From NCBI RefSeq assembly GCF_023544465.1, contig NZ_JALPVL010000006.1, positions 496,001 to 560,000 of the forward strand: 64,000 nucleotides of DNA, given 5' to 3'. The DNA is from Paractinoplanes maris. GTDB taxonomy: Bacteria > Actinomycetota > Actinomycetes > Mycobacteriales > Micromonosporaceae. Positions 9,509-17,704 of this stretch are shown one piece after another. The notes under the pieces were generated by a model. The model did not search any database. It saw only the letters and a program-made list of their open reading frames with translations, and was not told where the DNA came from. How positions within the stretch are numbered: the first letter of the stretch is position 1; the number at the start of each line of letters is the position of its first letter. Made by a program: the position numbers and the translations under genes.

Positions 9509-11638
9509 ATGGGCACAGCGCAGATAATCGCCACTGTTCTGGCCGGCGCGGTCACCATCACAGCCGTCGTGCTGGCGGTGCGGGCCGTGCTGGCCATCAC
9601 CGCGGTGATCCGGCAGGGGCAACCCGACCCGGCCCGGTTCGCCGACCGGGGCACGCGGACCAAGACCATGCTGGTCGAGACGCTCGGTCACACCCGGATG
9701 CTGAAGTGGTCGGCGATCGGTGCCGCCCACTGGCTGGTCATGGTCTCGTTCATGATCCTCGTCCTGCTGGTCGTGGAGGCGTACTTCGAGGTCGTCGACC
9801 CCGCGGGCGGACTGCCGATCATCGGGCACTGGGTCGTCTACGGCTTCGTGACCGAGTGGATCGGCATCCTCGGTCTGGCCGGCATCCTCTATCTGATCTT
9901 CGTGCGGCAGCGCGAGATCCGGCGCAAGCGCAGCCGGTTCCTGGGCTCGACGATGTGGCAGGCCTATTTCGTCGAGGCGGTCATCCTCGGCGTGCTGGTC
10001 TGCGGGTTCCTCATCCGCGGGTTCAAGGTCGCCAACGACACGTTCGAGTACCCGGGCTGGGCGACCCCGTTGTCGCACGGCGTGGGCAGCCTGCTGCCGG
10101 CGGCCGCGGACGGGCCGACCTGGGTGGCGCTGGTCAAGCTGCTCATCTCGATGGGCTGGCTGATCACGATCGCGCTCAACCCGACGATGGGTGTGGCCTG
10201 GCACCGGTTCCTGGCGTTCTTCAACATCTTCTTCAAGCGCGCCCCGGAGAAGCCGGCCGGCTCGGGCCTGGGTGCGCTGCGCCCGATGACGAGCCAGGGC
10301 AAGCCGCTCGACTTCGAGGAGGCCGACCCCGAGAAGGATCAGTTCGGCGTCGCCCAGGTCGAGCAGTTCACCTGGAAGGGCCTGCTGGACTTCTCGACGT
10401 GCACCGAGTGCGGCCGCTGCCAGTCGCAGTGCCCGGCGTGGAACACGGCCAAGCCGCTGTCCCCGAAACTCCTGGTGCTGTCGCTGCGCGATCACGCGTA
10501 CGCGAAGGCTCCTTACCTGCTGGGCGGCGGCGGCAAGGATCTGACCGGTGAGGAGAAAGCCACCGAGGCCCAGCTGGCCCACATGGACGTGCTGGCGCTG
10601 GCCGAGGGGAACCGCCCGCTGATCGGCACCGCCGAGGAGCAGGGCGTCATCGACCCGGACGTGCTGTGGTCGTGTACCACCTGCGGCGCCTGTGTGGAGC
10701 AGTGCCCGGTCGACATCGAGCATGTCGACCACATCGTCGACATGCGCCGCTACCAGGTGCTGATCGAGTCGTCGTTCCCCAGCGAGGCCGGCGTGATGCT
10801 GCGCAACCTGGAGAACAAGGGCAACCCCTGGGGCGCGCCGCAGAACACCCGCGAGGACTGGACCAAGGGCCTGGACTTCGAGGTGCCGCGGGTCGGCGAG
10901 ACCGAGGACTTCGACTACCTGTTCTGGGTCGGCTGCGCGGGAGCGTTCGAGGACCGGGCCAAGAAGACCACGCAGGCGGTGGCCAAGCTGCTGCACGAGG
11001 CCGGCGTCAACTACGCGATCCTCGGCGAGGGCGAGACCTGTACGGGTGACCCGGCGCGGCGCATCGGCAACGAGTTCGTCTTCCAGATGCTCGCCCAGCA
11101 GAATGTCGAGACGCTGCAGGAAGCAAACGTCAAAAAGATCGTGGCCACCTGCCCGCACTGCTTCAACACGCTCGGCAACGAATACGAGCAGCTCGGCCTC
11201 AAGGTCGAGGTCGTGCACCACACGCAGCTGCTGCAGCACCTGGTCGCCACCGGCAAGCTCACCCCGGTCCAGCCGATCGAGGGTGACGTCACCTACCACG
11301 ACCCGTGCTACCTGGGCCGGCACAACCGGGTGTTCGACGCCCCGCGTGAGGTTCTGGGAGCGGCGGCCACCGTGATCGAGATGCCGCGCAACTCCGAGCG
11401 GTCCTTCTGCTGCGGCGCCGGCGGCGCGCGCATGTGGATGGAGGAGAAGATCGGCAAGCGGATCAACGTCGAGCGCACCGAGGAAGCCCTGGCCACCGGG
11501 GCCAAGACGATCGCGGTGGGCTGCCCGTTCTGCTACACGATGATCGGCGACGGCGTGACCGGTAAGGGCGAGCAGGGCAACGTCGAGGTCGTGGACGTCG
11601 CGACGGTCCTCCTGCGCTCCCTCAAGCAGGAGGTCTAG
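9509..11638 (+). CDS. etfD: EtfD-like membrane iron-sulfur oxidoreductase (heterodisulfide-reductase-related)
   Basis: A 709-residue integral membrane redox protein. The N-terminus has about five to six helices of the nitrate-reductase-gamma type. Two 4Fe-4S motifs follow (CTECGRCQSQCP from Cys298, CTTCGACVEQCP from Cys389), then the CCG-type cysteine-rich region (CPHCFNTLGNEY, CCGAGGARMW). Architecture and length match the actinobacterial group that includes mycobacterial Rv0338c/EtfD, which re-oxidises electron-transfer flavoprotein during acyl-CoA oxidation. A FadE5-like dehydrogenase lies 16 kb downstream. AGGAGG lies upstream of the ATG. The EtfD assignment is by family resemblance. Confidence 0.88.
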   Translation: MGTAQIIATVLAGAVTITAVVLAVRAVLAITAVIRQGQPDPARFADRGTRTKTMLVETLGHTRMLKWSAIGAAHWLVMVSFMILVLLVVEAYFEVVDPAGGLPIIGHWVVYGFVTEWIGILGLAGILYLIFVRQREIRRKRSRFLGSTMWQAYFVEAVILGVLVCGFLIRGFKVANDTFEYPGWATPLSHGVGSLLPAAADGPTWVALVKLLISMGWLITIALNPTMGVAWHRFLAFFNIFFKRAPEKPAGSGLGALRPMTSQGKPLDFEEADPEKDQFGVAQVEQFTWKGLLDFSTCTECGRCQSQCPAWNTAKPLSPKLLVLSLRDHAYAKAPYLLGGGGKDLTGEEKATEAQLAHMDVLALAEGNRPLIGTAEEQGVIDPDVLWSCTTCGACVEQCPVDIEHVDHIVDMRRYQVLIESSFPSEAGVMLRNLENKGNPWGAPQNTREDWTKGLDFEVPRVGETEDFDYLFWVGCAGAFEDRAKKTTQAVAKLLHEAGVNYAILGEGETCTGDPARRIGNEFVFQMLAQQNVETLQEANVKKIVATCPHCFNTLGNEYEQLGLKVEVVHHTQLLQHLVATGKLTPVQPIEGDVTYHDPCYLGRHNRVFDAPREVLGAAATVIEMPRNSERSFCCGAGGARMWMEEKIGKRINVERTEEALATGAKTIAVGCPFCYTMIGDGVTGKGEQGNVEVVDVATVLLRSLKQEV

Positions 11639-11641
11639 GCC

Positions 11642-12310
11642 TCAGGAGGGCGTGCCGGCGGTGGCCGCGGTGGTCGAGGCGACGATCGCCACCATCACGG
11701 CCACCTGGATCTCGTCGATCGCCTTCTTGACGGCCGTGGCCGCCCACGCGCCCTCCCCGATCTCGCGAAGTCGCGCCTGCACGACCTTGCGGTCGAGGTC
11801 GGCGAAGACCTTCTTGTCCAGGTCGGTCGCGGCGACCAGGGCGCACAGAGCGGCCGTACGGGGTTCGACCTCGCCCGTGCCGAGCACGGCGTGCCGCATC
11901 CGGTCGCGGGCCGCGGTCTCCTGCACGGGCTCGACGCCGTGAGCGGCGGGATACCGGGTGCGGGGGAACACCCAGAGCACCTTGTCCTTCTCGGTGCGCA
12001 GGATGCCCTCGGCCACGAGCCGGTCGAGAACCTGTGGCCGGGTGTCCCCGGCGAACTTCGTCAGCCAGTGTCCGGGCTTGCGAGGCTTGTCGTCGGCGAT
12101 GATCCGCATCAGCGCGCTGTCGATCAACGGGTCACCGGTCGGGCTCTGATCGAGTACGACCACCTTCTTGTCGGCGACGTCGACCCGGCCGGCCATCGCC
12201 AGTTCGAGAAGCAGCCCACCGGCCAGACCGTGATCCAGGTGGGTGCCGTCGGTCAGCGGAGTGCCGTCGTCGTCATACGCGAGCAGCGTGAACTCTTCGA
12301 CCAGGTTCAT
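11642..12310 (-). CDS. GPP34 (GOLPH3/Vps74-like) family protein
   Basis: A 222-residue cytosolic protein of the GPP34 family, whose eukaryotic members bind phosphoinositide at the Golgi. Actinobacteria carry many paralogues of unclear role. Visible family features are the start LVEEFTLLAYDDDG, the helix LAGGLLLELAMAGRV and the later LWVFPRTRYP segment. I chose the ATG at 12310 because it aligns with the family start and has CAGGGG 5 bp upstream; an in-frame codon at 12343 would add 11 unlikely residues. It is convergent with the etfD-like gene, with 3 bp between the stops. Confidence 0.85.
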   Translation of the reverse strand: MNLVEEFTLLAYDDDGTPLTDGTHLDHGLAGGLLLELAMAGRVDVADKKVVVLDQSPTGDPLIDSALMRIIADDKPRKPGHWLTKFAGDTRPQVLDRLVAEGILRTEKDKVLWVFPRTRYPAAHGVEPVQETAARDRMRHAVLGTGEVEPRTAALCALVAATDLDKKVFADLDRKVVQARLREIGEGAWAATAVKKAIDEIQVAVMVAIVASTTAATAGTPS

Positions 12311-12410
12311 CCCCTGACGGTATCCAGTTTCACGGCGTGCCAATCCTCACTTCCGGTGGGCACGCCGGACTCGCCCCGTTCCGGCACAATGAGACCGAGG
12401 TGAACCGATC

Positions 12411-13745
12411 ATGGACGGCCTGCTCCTGACCGCGGTGCTTCCGTTGGCGGCGTTCGCGCTGCTCACGGCGGGCAACGCGTTCTTTGTGGCTGCCGAGTTC
12501 GGGCTGGTCACCGTCGATCGCGCCGACATCGCGTCCCGGGCCCGGTCGGGCGATCGCCGGGCCCGCACGGTCGAGCACGCGCTGCACGAGCTCTCCTTCC
12601 AGCTCTCCGGCACCCAGCTCGGCATTACCCTCACCGCCCTGCTCACCGGCTATCTGGCCGAGCCCGCGCTGTCCAGGATCTTCGCGCCGGTGGTCGAGCC
12701 GATCGCCGGGGACGCCACCGAGGGCATCACCCACGCGATCGCGCTGGTGCTGGCCACCCTGATCTCGATGCTGTTCGGCGAGCTGGTGCCCAAGAACGCG
12801 GCGCTGGCCCGGCCCATGCGGGCCGCGCTGGCCACCGCGGCCCCGCTGCGCACGTTCTCCAAGACCTTCAAGTGGGTGATCGGGGGCCTCAACGGCTCGG
12901 CCAACTGGCTGGTCCGCCGGATCGGCATCGAGCCCCAGGAAGAGCTGGCCAGTGCCCGCTCGCCCGAGGAGCTCGGACTGCTGGCCGCGATCAGTGCCCG
13001 CGCCGGTGCGCTGCCGGCCGAGACGGCCACGCTGCTGCGCCGCACGATCCGCTTCGGCGAGAAACGGGCGGCCAAGGCGATGACCCCGCGCGTCGACGTG
13101 GTCGGGCTCAAGACGACGGCCAGCGTGGCCGAGCTGATCGCCGTGGCCCGCGAGACCGGGCACACCCGCTTCCCCGTCTACGAGAACACGATCGACCTGG
13201 TCATCGGCGTGGTGGGCGTGCCCGACGCGCTGGGTGTGCCGCCCGAGCGCCGCGGCGTGACCCAGGTCGCGACGATCGCCAGGGAGCCGGTGTACGTGCC
13301 CGAGAGCCTCAGCCTCGACAAGGTGCTGGCGGCGCTGCGGGCGGCCGACGCCGACCTGGCCATCGTGGTCGACGAGTACGGCGGCACGGACGGCGTGGTC
13401 ACCGCCGAGGATCTGATCGAGGAGCTGGTCGGGGAGATCGCCGACGAGTACGACGTCGAGCCCGCCCAGACCTCGACCCAGGACCTCACGGCCCCCGACG
13501 GTGAGAAGAGCTACCTGGTCGACGGGCTGCTGCGCGAGGACGAGCTGACCGAGCAGACCGGGTTCGCGCTGCCCGAGGGGCCGTACGAGACGCTGGCCGG
13601 GTTCCTGCTGGCCCGTCTCGGGCACATTCCGGTGGTCGGCGAGTCGTACGAGACGGATGGCTGGGAGTTCACCGTGATGGCTGTCGACCGGCACCGCATC
13701 GAGCAGGTGCGCGTCGTGGCGCCGACGGAGCCCGGCGATGACTGA
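12411..13745 (+). CDS. Hemolysin-family CNNM/CorC-type membrane protein, first of a pair
   Basis: A 444-residue protein with an N-terminal DUF21/CNNM membrane domain (residues 1 to about 180, with FFVAAEFGLVTVDRADI and FGELVPKNAALARP), two CBS domains (about 205-330, including FPVYENTIDLVIGVVGV and VVDEYGGTDGVVTAEDLIEELVGEI) and a C-terminal CorC_HlyC transporter-associated domain. Family members are implicated in Mg2+ or other divalent cation export or homeostasis; 'hemolysin' is a legacy name. Its stop overlaps the start of the next paralogue by 8 bp, so the two are one operon. Confidence 0.9.
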   Translation: MDGLLLTAVLPLAAFALLTAGNAFFVAAEFGLVTVDRADIASRARSGDRRARTVEHALHELSFQLSGTQLGITLTALLTGYLAEPALSRIFAPVVEPIAGDATEGITHAIALVLATLISMLFGELVPKNAALARPMRAALATAAPLRTFSKTFKWVIGGLNGSANWLVRRIGIEPQEELASARSPEELGLLAAISARAGALPAETATLLRRTIRFGEKRAAKAMTPRVDVVGLKTTASVAELIAVARETGHTRFPVYENTIDLVIGVVGVPDALGVPPERRGVTQVATIAREPVYVPESLSLDKVLAALRAADADLAIVVDEYGGTDGVVTAEDLIEELVGEIADEYDVEPAQTSTQDLTAPDGEKSYLVDGLLREDELTEQTGFALPEGPYETLAGFLLARLGHIPVVGESYETDGWEFTVMAVDRHRIEQVRVVAPTEPGDD

Positions 13746-14811
13746 ACTGCTGATCACCGCGCTGCTGCTGATCGGGAACGGGCTCTTCGTGGGGGGCGAG
13801 TTCGCGCTGATCGCGTCCCGGCGTACGGCTCTGGAACCGCTCGCCGCGAGCAGCAAACGCGCCCGGTGGGCCCTGTCGGCGATGAGCCAGATCCCGCTGA
13901 TGATCGCCGGCGCCCAGCTCGGCATCACGATCTGCTCGCTCGGTCTGGGCGCGCTCGCCGAGCCGGCGCTGGCGCACTTCCTCGAGGTCCCCTTCCACAG
14001 CATCGGCCTGCCGGAGAACGCAATCCACCCGGTGGCCTTCGTGCTCGCCCTGGCCATCGTGGTCTTCCTGCACACGGTCATCGGCGAGATGGTGCCGAAA
14101 AACATCACGCTGGCCGGGCCGGAGCGGGCCGCGCTCATCCTCGGCCCGTTCATGCTGGTCTTCTGCACGGCGACAAAGCCGCTGCTCAACGCGATGCGCT
14201 GGGCGGCCCGGCTGGTCCTCAAGATCTGGTCGATCGAGGCGACCGACTCGGTGAAGACGGTGTTCACCGCCGAGGAACTGGCCGGCATGGTCACCCAGGC
14301 CCGCAGCGAGGGTCTGCTGGGGACGGAACAGTACGCCCGCATCCACGCGGCGCTCGAACTGCACGGGCGCACGGCGGGCGACACGTTGCGCCCCTGGTCG
14401 AGCGTCACCACGATCGCCGACGACGTGTCCCCGGCGACGGTCGAGGCGATGGCCACCCGGACCGGCCGGTCGCGGTTCCCGGTCGTGCAGCGCGAGACGC
14501 GGCGGGTGCTGGGCTTCGTGCACGTCAAAGACATCCTGGGGTACGGCACCGACCGCCGGACGATGCCGATCCCACCCGAGATCATCCGGCCGCTGGCGGT
14601 GGTGTCACCGGACCGTACGCTGGCCGACCTGCTGCTGGTGATGCGGCGCGACCGCCTGCACATCGTCCTGGTCAGCGACGGCCGGCGCCCGCTGGGCGTG
14701 ATCACCTTGGACGACGTGATCCACGCGGTGGTGGGCGAGCCGGCCCACCCGGTGCAGACCACCGCGACCACCGCACCCACCGCACCGGCCCAGCCCCGAC
14801 CGGTCAGCTGA
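13738..14811 (+). CDS. Hemolysin-family CNNM/CorC-type membrane protein, second of a pair
   Basis: A 357-residue paralogue of the preceding gene. It has the DUF21/CNNM membrane domain (GLFVGGEFALIASRRTALE, IGEMVPKNITLAGPER) and a CBS pair (about 215-345). It lacks the C-terminal CorC_HlyC domain, so it is shorter. Overlap with the first gene suggests translational coupling and perhaps a heterodimer, since CNNM domains dimerise. The two-gene arrangement, long member first, is common in actinobacteria. Substrate ion not determinable from sequence. Confidence 0.9.
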   Translation: MTELLITALLLIGNGLFVGGEFALIASRRTALEPLAASSKRARWALSAMSQIPLMIAGAQLGITICSLGLGALAEPALAHFLEVPFHSIGLPENAIHPVAFVLALAIVVFLHTVIGEMVPKNITLAGPERAALILGPFMLVFCTATKPLLNAMRWAARLVLKIWSIEATDSVKTVFTAEELAGMVTQARSEGLLGTEQYARIHAALELHGRTAGDTLRPWSSVTTIADDVSPATVEAMATRTGRSRFPVVQRETRRVLGFVHVKDILGYGTDRRTMPIPPEIIRPLAVVSPDRTLADLLLVMRRDRLHIVLVSDGRRPLGVITLDDVIHAVVGEPAHPVQTTATTAPTAPAQPRPVS

Positions 14812-14940
14812 TCGTCCCCGCGACGCCTTACGGGGGAAGTCGGGTGGTCGGATGACCGCGATCGGGTTGTTTCTCCGATGTTCGGCGGGTTTCGCCGGTC
14901 TGGCTGGCATCATCACGCGGCCATTTCCGACAATAGTCCT

Positions 14941-15807
14941 ATGTCTCGCAAACAGTGGTTGGTTGTCGCGGCCGGGGCATTGCTCTTCGCCGGCCTTGCT
15001 GTTTACGCGCAGCGGCCGTCGACCCCACCGGCCTTCGCCGTCGGTCGTCCCGCGATCGCTCCACCGGATCAGATCGACGAACCCCGGCTCGCCGGCGCGC
15101 TGGCCGGCCTGCTCCCGCTGCAGGCGCCGTCGTCGTCCGCGCCACCCGGTCGCATCAAGGTCGCTCCCGGCCCGGTGACCGTGCGCTACACCTTCGACGG
15201 CGGGGTGGGCCGTCCGATCACCGACCACCTGGGCGGCCACGAACTGCGGCCGCTCGGGCAGAACGGCGGCGCTCTCCACCTCGTACGCCAAGGGTCCGGC
15301 CTGGCCGTCTCCTACCCCGACCGGTGCCGCCTGGCCAAGCCGGGGGACTGCCCCCGGGCGATCCTCGAAGGCGACCGCGACGACAACCTCAACCCCGGGA
15401 CAAAACGCCTCCGGTACGGGGCTGAGGTCCGCATGACGGCCTCCGACCTGGCCGATGGCGCCAACGTGGTGCAGAAGGGCTATTCGGTCGGCAAGATCAG
15501 CCAGTACAAGCTGCAGGTGGACCACCGCCTGGGCCACCCGAGCTGCGTCCTGGCCGGCGACGGCGCGATCCACCGGGCGGAACCCGGCGTCAACGTGGCC
15601 GACGGCCGCTGGCACACCCTCGAGTGCACCCGCGCCGGCGCCAAACTGACCCTCTCCATCGACGGCGTCCCGGCCGCCACCACACCCGTACCCCCGACGC
15701 TGTCCATCGCCAACGCCGAGCCGTTGCGGGTGGGCGGCAAGGGCACCAGCAAGGCCAACGACCAGTTCGCCGGCGAGATCGACAACGTCTTCGTCCAGAT
15801 CGGCTGA
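14941..15807 (+). CDS. Secreted or membrane-anchored LamG-like (concanavalin-fold) protein
   Basis: A 288-residue protein from the ATG at 14941 (MSRKQWLVVAAGALL...); an in-frame upstream ATG at 14878 is less likely because the signal helix would be buried. Residues 5-22 form a signal peptide or anchor. A Pro-rich spacer follows. From about residue 80 the sequence fits a LamG/concanavalin-like beta-sandwich: VTVRYTFDG, then GRWHTLECTRAGAKLTLSIDG and a final GEIDNVFVQI. Four Cys are present in the domain and may form disulfides. Such domains often bind carbohydrate, but the ligand is unknown. Confidence 0.75.
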   Translation: MSRKQWLVVAAGALLFAGLAVYAQRPSTPPAFAVGRPAIAPPDQIDEPRLAGALAGLLPLQAPSSSAPPGRIKVAPGPVTVRYTFDGGVGRPITDHLGGHELRPLGQNGGALHLVRQGSGLAVSYPDRCRLAKPGDCPRAILEGDRDDNLNPGTKRLRYGAEVRMTASDLADGANVVQKGYSVGKISQYKLQVDHRLGHPSCVLAGDGAIHRAEPGVNVADGRWHTLECTRAGAKLTLSIDGVPAATTPVPPTLSIANAEPLRVGGKGTSKANDQFAGEIDNVFVQIG

Positions 15808-15881
15808 GAGCCCGGCCGCTGCCCGCCTGCCGTTCTTGCTGTCCGGACCGGCGTTCTCGGTGCGGGCGTAGCTCGGGTTGC

Positions 15882-15951
15882 GCCCCCACCGCGGGTACAC
15901 GACGGCCGCCCTCGTCTGCCCCCACCGCGGGCATACGACGGGCGCCTTCGT
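15882..15951. repeat. Two imperfect ~34-bp direct repeats, 36-bp period
   Basis: GCCCCCACCGCGGG starts at 15882 and again at 15918. Homology runs on through TACGACGG/CACGACGG and GCCGCC/GCGCC to TCGT in each copy. The pair lies in the noncoding gap between the LamG-like gene and the HIT gene (convergent ends). Function unknown; only two units, so it is not a CRISPR array. Confidence 0.6.
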
Positions 15952-15979
15952 TTGACTTGGCGTCCGCCGGAGGTGACCG

Positions 15980-16441
15980 CTACGCCGTGAGAAGCGCATC
16001 GCGGAGGCCGGCGGCGTCGGCGCGCCACTGTGGCTCCGGCATCTCCACGTTCTGTCCGTGCGGGAGCGGAACGCCCGGCGCGGGATCGTCGCGGTAGCGG
16101 GCGGTCACGTGGGTGTGCAGATGCGGCACGATGTTCCCCGCCGTCATGTAGTTGATCTTCACTGGCCGGAAGTACGCCTCGATGGCCCGTCCGAGCCGCA
16201 TCACGTCGGCGTTGTACTGCCGGGCTTCCTCCTCCGCGAGATGATGCAGCTCAACAACATGCCGACCCCGCCACACCACGATCGCGTAACCGCGCACCAG
16301 CGCCCGCCGCGGAACATAGATGTCGGTGACCGCGCTACCCCCGACCCGAATCTTGCGCGGCGTCTCCTCCGGCCGTCCCTCAGCACAGTGCGGGCAACCG
16401 CTGCCGTCGACGAGCGCTTCCCAGTTGTCGCCCCACCCCAT
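15980..16441 (-). CDS. HIT-family nucleotide hydrolase
   Basis: A 153-residue histidine-triad protein. The catalytic HxHxH motif is at His107-Leu-His109-Thr-His111 (NIVPHLHTHV). A CPHC pair (Cys16, Cys19), typical of the zinc site in many HIT proteins, lies near the N-terminus. HIT proteins hydrolyse or transfer nucleoside phosphates (AMP-lysine, Ap4A-type substrates); the exact substrate is not predictable. Start chosen at the ATG at 16441 (MGWGDNWEALVDG); the open frame to 16504 adds 21 residues without family character. Confidence 0.85.
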   Translation of the reverse strand: MGWGDNWEALVDGSGCPHCAEGRPEETPRKIRVGGSAVTDIYVPRRALVRGYAIVVWRGRHVVELHHLAEEEARQYNADVMRLGRAIEAYFRPVKINYMTAGNIVPHLHTHVTARYRDDPAPGVPLPHGQNVEMPEPQWRADAAGLRDALLTA

Positions 16442-16632
16442 GGACACCCTCCTCAACGCCGAGATGCACCATAAGCAAGAAGTGTCGATGCGTGAATGCG
16501 GCATTCATCCCCTCTCATCACACCGCGGGTTCGGTCAGGTGCCTTGCCGCCGTAGGGGGTCTGACACTTACGGTTATGACGTGAGCCGGATGTAGCTGCT
16601 GCTCTACTGCGGACTCGTCGGTATTCACATGC

Positions 16633-16666
16633 GAAACGGCACCCGTCTTGCCACGGATGCCGTTTC
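16633..16666. terminator. Hairpin downstream of the GNAT pseudogene
   Basis: GAAACGGCA (16633-16641) pairs perfectly with TGCCGTTTC (16658-16666). After one mismatch, an inner CCGT/ACGG adds four base pairs around a 6-nt loop. It lies about 40 bp beyond the 3' end of the reverse-strand acetyltransferase remnant, where a terminator is expected. No T-run follows, so operator or RNA-structure roles remain possible. Confidence 0.5.
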
Positions 16667-16707
16667 AGATCACCTGCCCCAGAGTTCCCGACCCCAGGAA
16701 GGCATCC

Positions 16708-17194
16708 TCACACTTCGCTGATTGGTGCGGATAGTCGCTTGCACAACAAGGTTCCGCCAGGAAGTTCCTCGGACCGTCGCCAACCGCAGCGTTCGTAGTA
16801 CGCGACCGCTGGTGGCCCGGTTGCCACCCGCACCGCCGGGTAGCCGCGATCCACAGCGAAGCGTTCCATCTGTTGCAGCAACCGTCGTCCGACGCCGCGT
16901 CCGCGAAGATCAGCACGCACCACCATGCCCCCACACGCAGGGCGTTAACTCCGGGTAACCCGGCACGTCGCTCGGCCCGAGCGCCACCGCCCCGAGAGCC
17001 GTGCCAATCTCATCGACCGCCACCCAAGTAACCGGCAGGTCATTACGGCCGGCTTCGCGCCGGGTGGTCGAGATCCACTCGTCCACCCTGTCCGCGCTGT
17101 CCCACTCCGCGCATCGCAACCTGCCAATCGGCTCGATCAGGTCGGGGACGTCGGCCAGCAACCGCACCAAAACCCTCACCCGGACAGTTTTCAT
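16708..17194 (-). pseudogene. GNAT-family N-acetyltransferase, frameshifted
   Basis: Two adjacent reverse-strand frames together make one GNAT protein of about 160 residues. The N-terminal half reads MKTVRVRVLVRLLADVPDLI... to ALGAVALGPSDVPGYPELTPCVWG. The C-terminal half continues in another frame as MVVRADLRGRGVGRRLLQQM... with the acetyl-CoA loop RGRGVG and the YYERCGW end. The break falls at a run of five G (reverse strand, near 16925-16932). Removing one G would restore WGMVVRADLRGRGVG. It may be a real pseudogene next to the mobile island or a homopolymer sequencing error. Confidence 0.75.
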
Positions 17195-17411
17195 GGACAG
17201 CACACCCAGTCGCACGTGGCACCCACGTCCTTCAGACTCGGCAATCCTGGCGACCGATCGTTCCTCTTGGCCCCGGCCCAACTACGGGATCCGCTACCGG
17301 AGCAAGCGTCGGAGTTCTTGGGCTTCGACATCCAGAGCATGGCTTCGTCGTCGCTTAATTCGAACGGCTCCGTAACGGGCACGGCGGCAAGAAGAAGCGC
17401 TAGACGTGGAT

Positions 17412-17448
17412 GAGGGCCAGGCCGGAAACATCTCCTGACCTGGCCCTC
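17412..17448 (-). terminator. Hairpin beside the tRNA-Gly 3' remnant
   Basis: A perfect 10-bp inverted repeat (GAGGGCCAGG at 17412-17421, complement at 17439-17448). It sits 3 bp from the duplicated tRNA 3' segment, mirroring the hairpin beside the intact tRNA at 20591-20625. It is probably the terminator of the original tRNA-Gly gene, stranded by the insertion. Confidence 0.65.
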
Positions 17449-17451
17449 CAC

Positions 17452-17496
17452 GTGGAGCGGGTGACGGGAATCGAACCCGCACTGTCAGATTGGGAA
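17452..17496 (-). repeat. att site: duplicated 3' half of tRNA-Gly
   Basis: Bases 17452-17488 are identical to 20632-20668 in the intact tRNA-Gly. After one mismatch at 17489, identity resumes for 7 bases (the TTCCCAA anticodon loop on the tRNA strand). The match then ends, which places the likely crossover in or near the anticodon loop. It encodes the anticodon loop, T-arm, acceptor 3' strand and CCA, but no 5' half, so it is not a functional tRNA. Confidence 0.9.
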
Positions 17497-17580
17497 CCGT
17501 ACAAAGCTGCTCGGCGATCACCGTTGAGGGCTGTTAGATGAGTGGGTGAGTGGCCTGGAGCGGCCTACGGCAGCCCGCCG

Positions 17581-17601
17581 TAATGGCCCGCTAATGGCCC
17601 A
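17581..17601. repeat. 21-bp terminal repeat of the island, left copy
   Basis: TAATGGCCC-GCT-AATGGCCCA, itself a tandem pair of AATGGCCC. An identical 21-bp copy lies at 20540-20560 inside the right end. The position 85 bp inside the att core suits an integrase arm-binding site, but no binding data can be read from sequence. Confidence 0.75.
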
Positions 17602-17704
17602 ATCTCGATCGATCTGCCGCCCACGAAGGGTGAGCCATGCAGGGGCACATATCCTTCACTGCGGTCAAACCGGGCGGGATGCGGCTACCGGCTAGCCTAG
17701 GCAT

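Noticed and set aside
17452-17525. Second tRNA gene at the left island end
   Set aside because: Only the 3' half matches tRNA-Gly. No 5' acceptor or D-arm can be formed with the neighbouring sequence.
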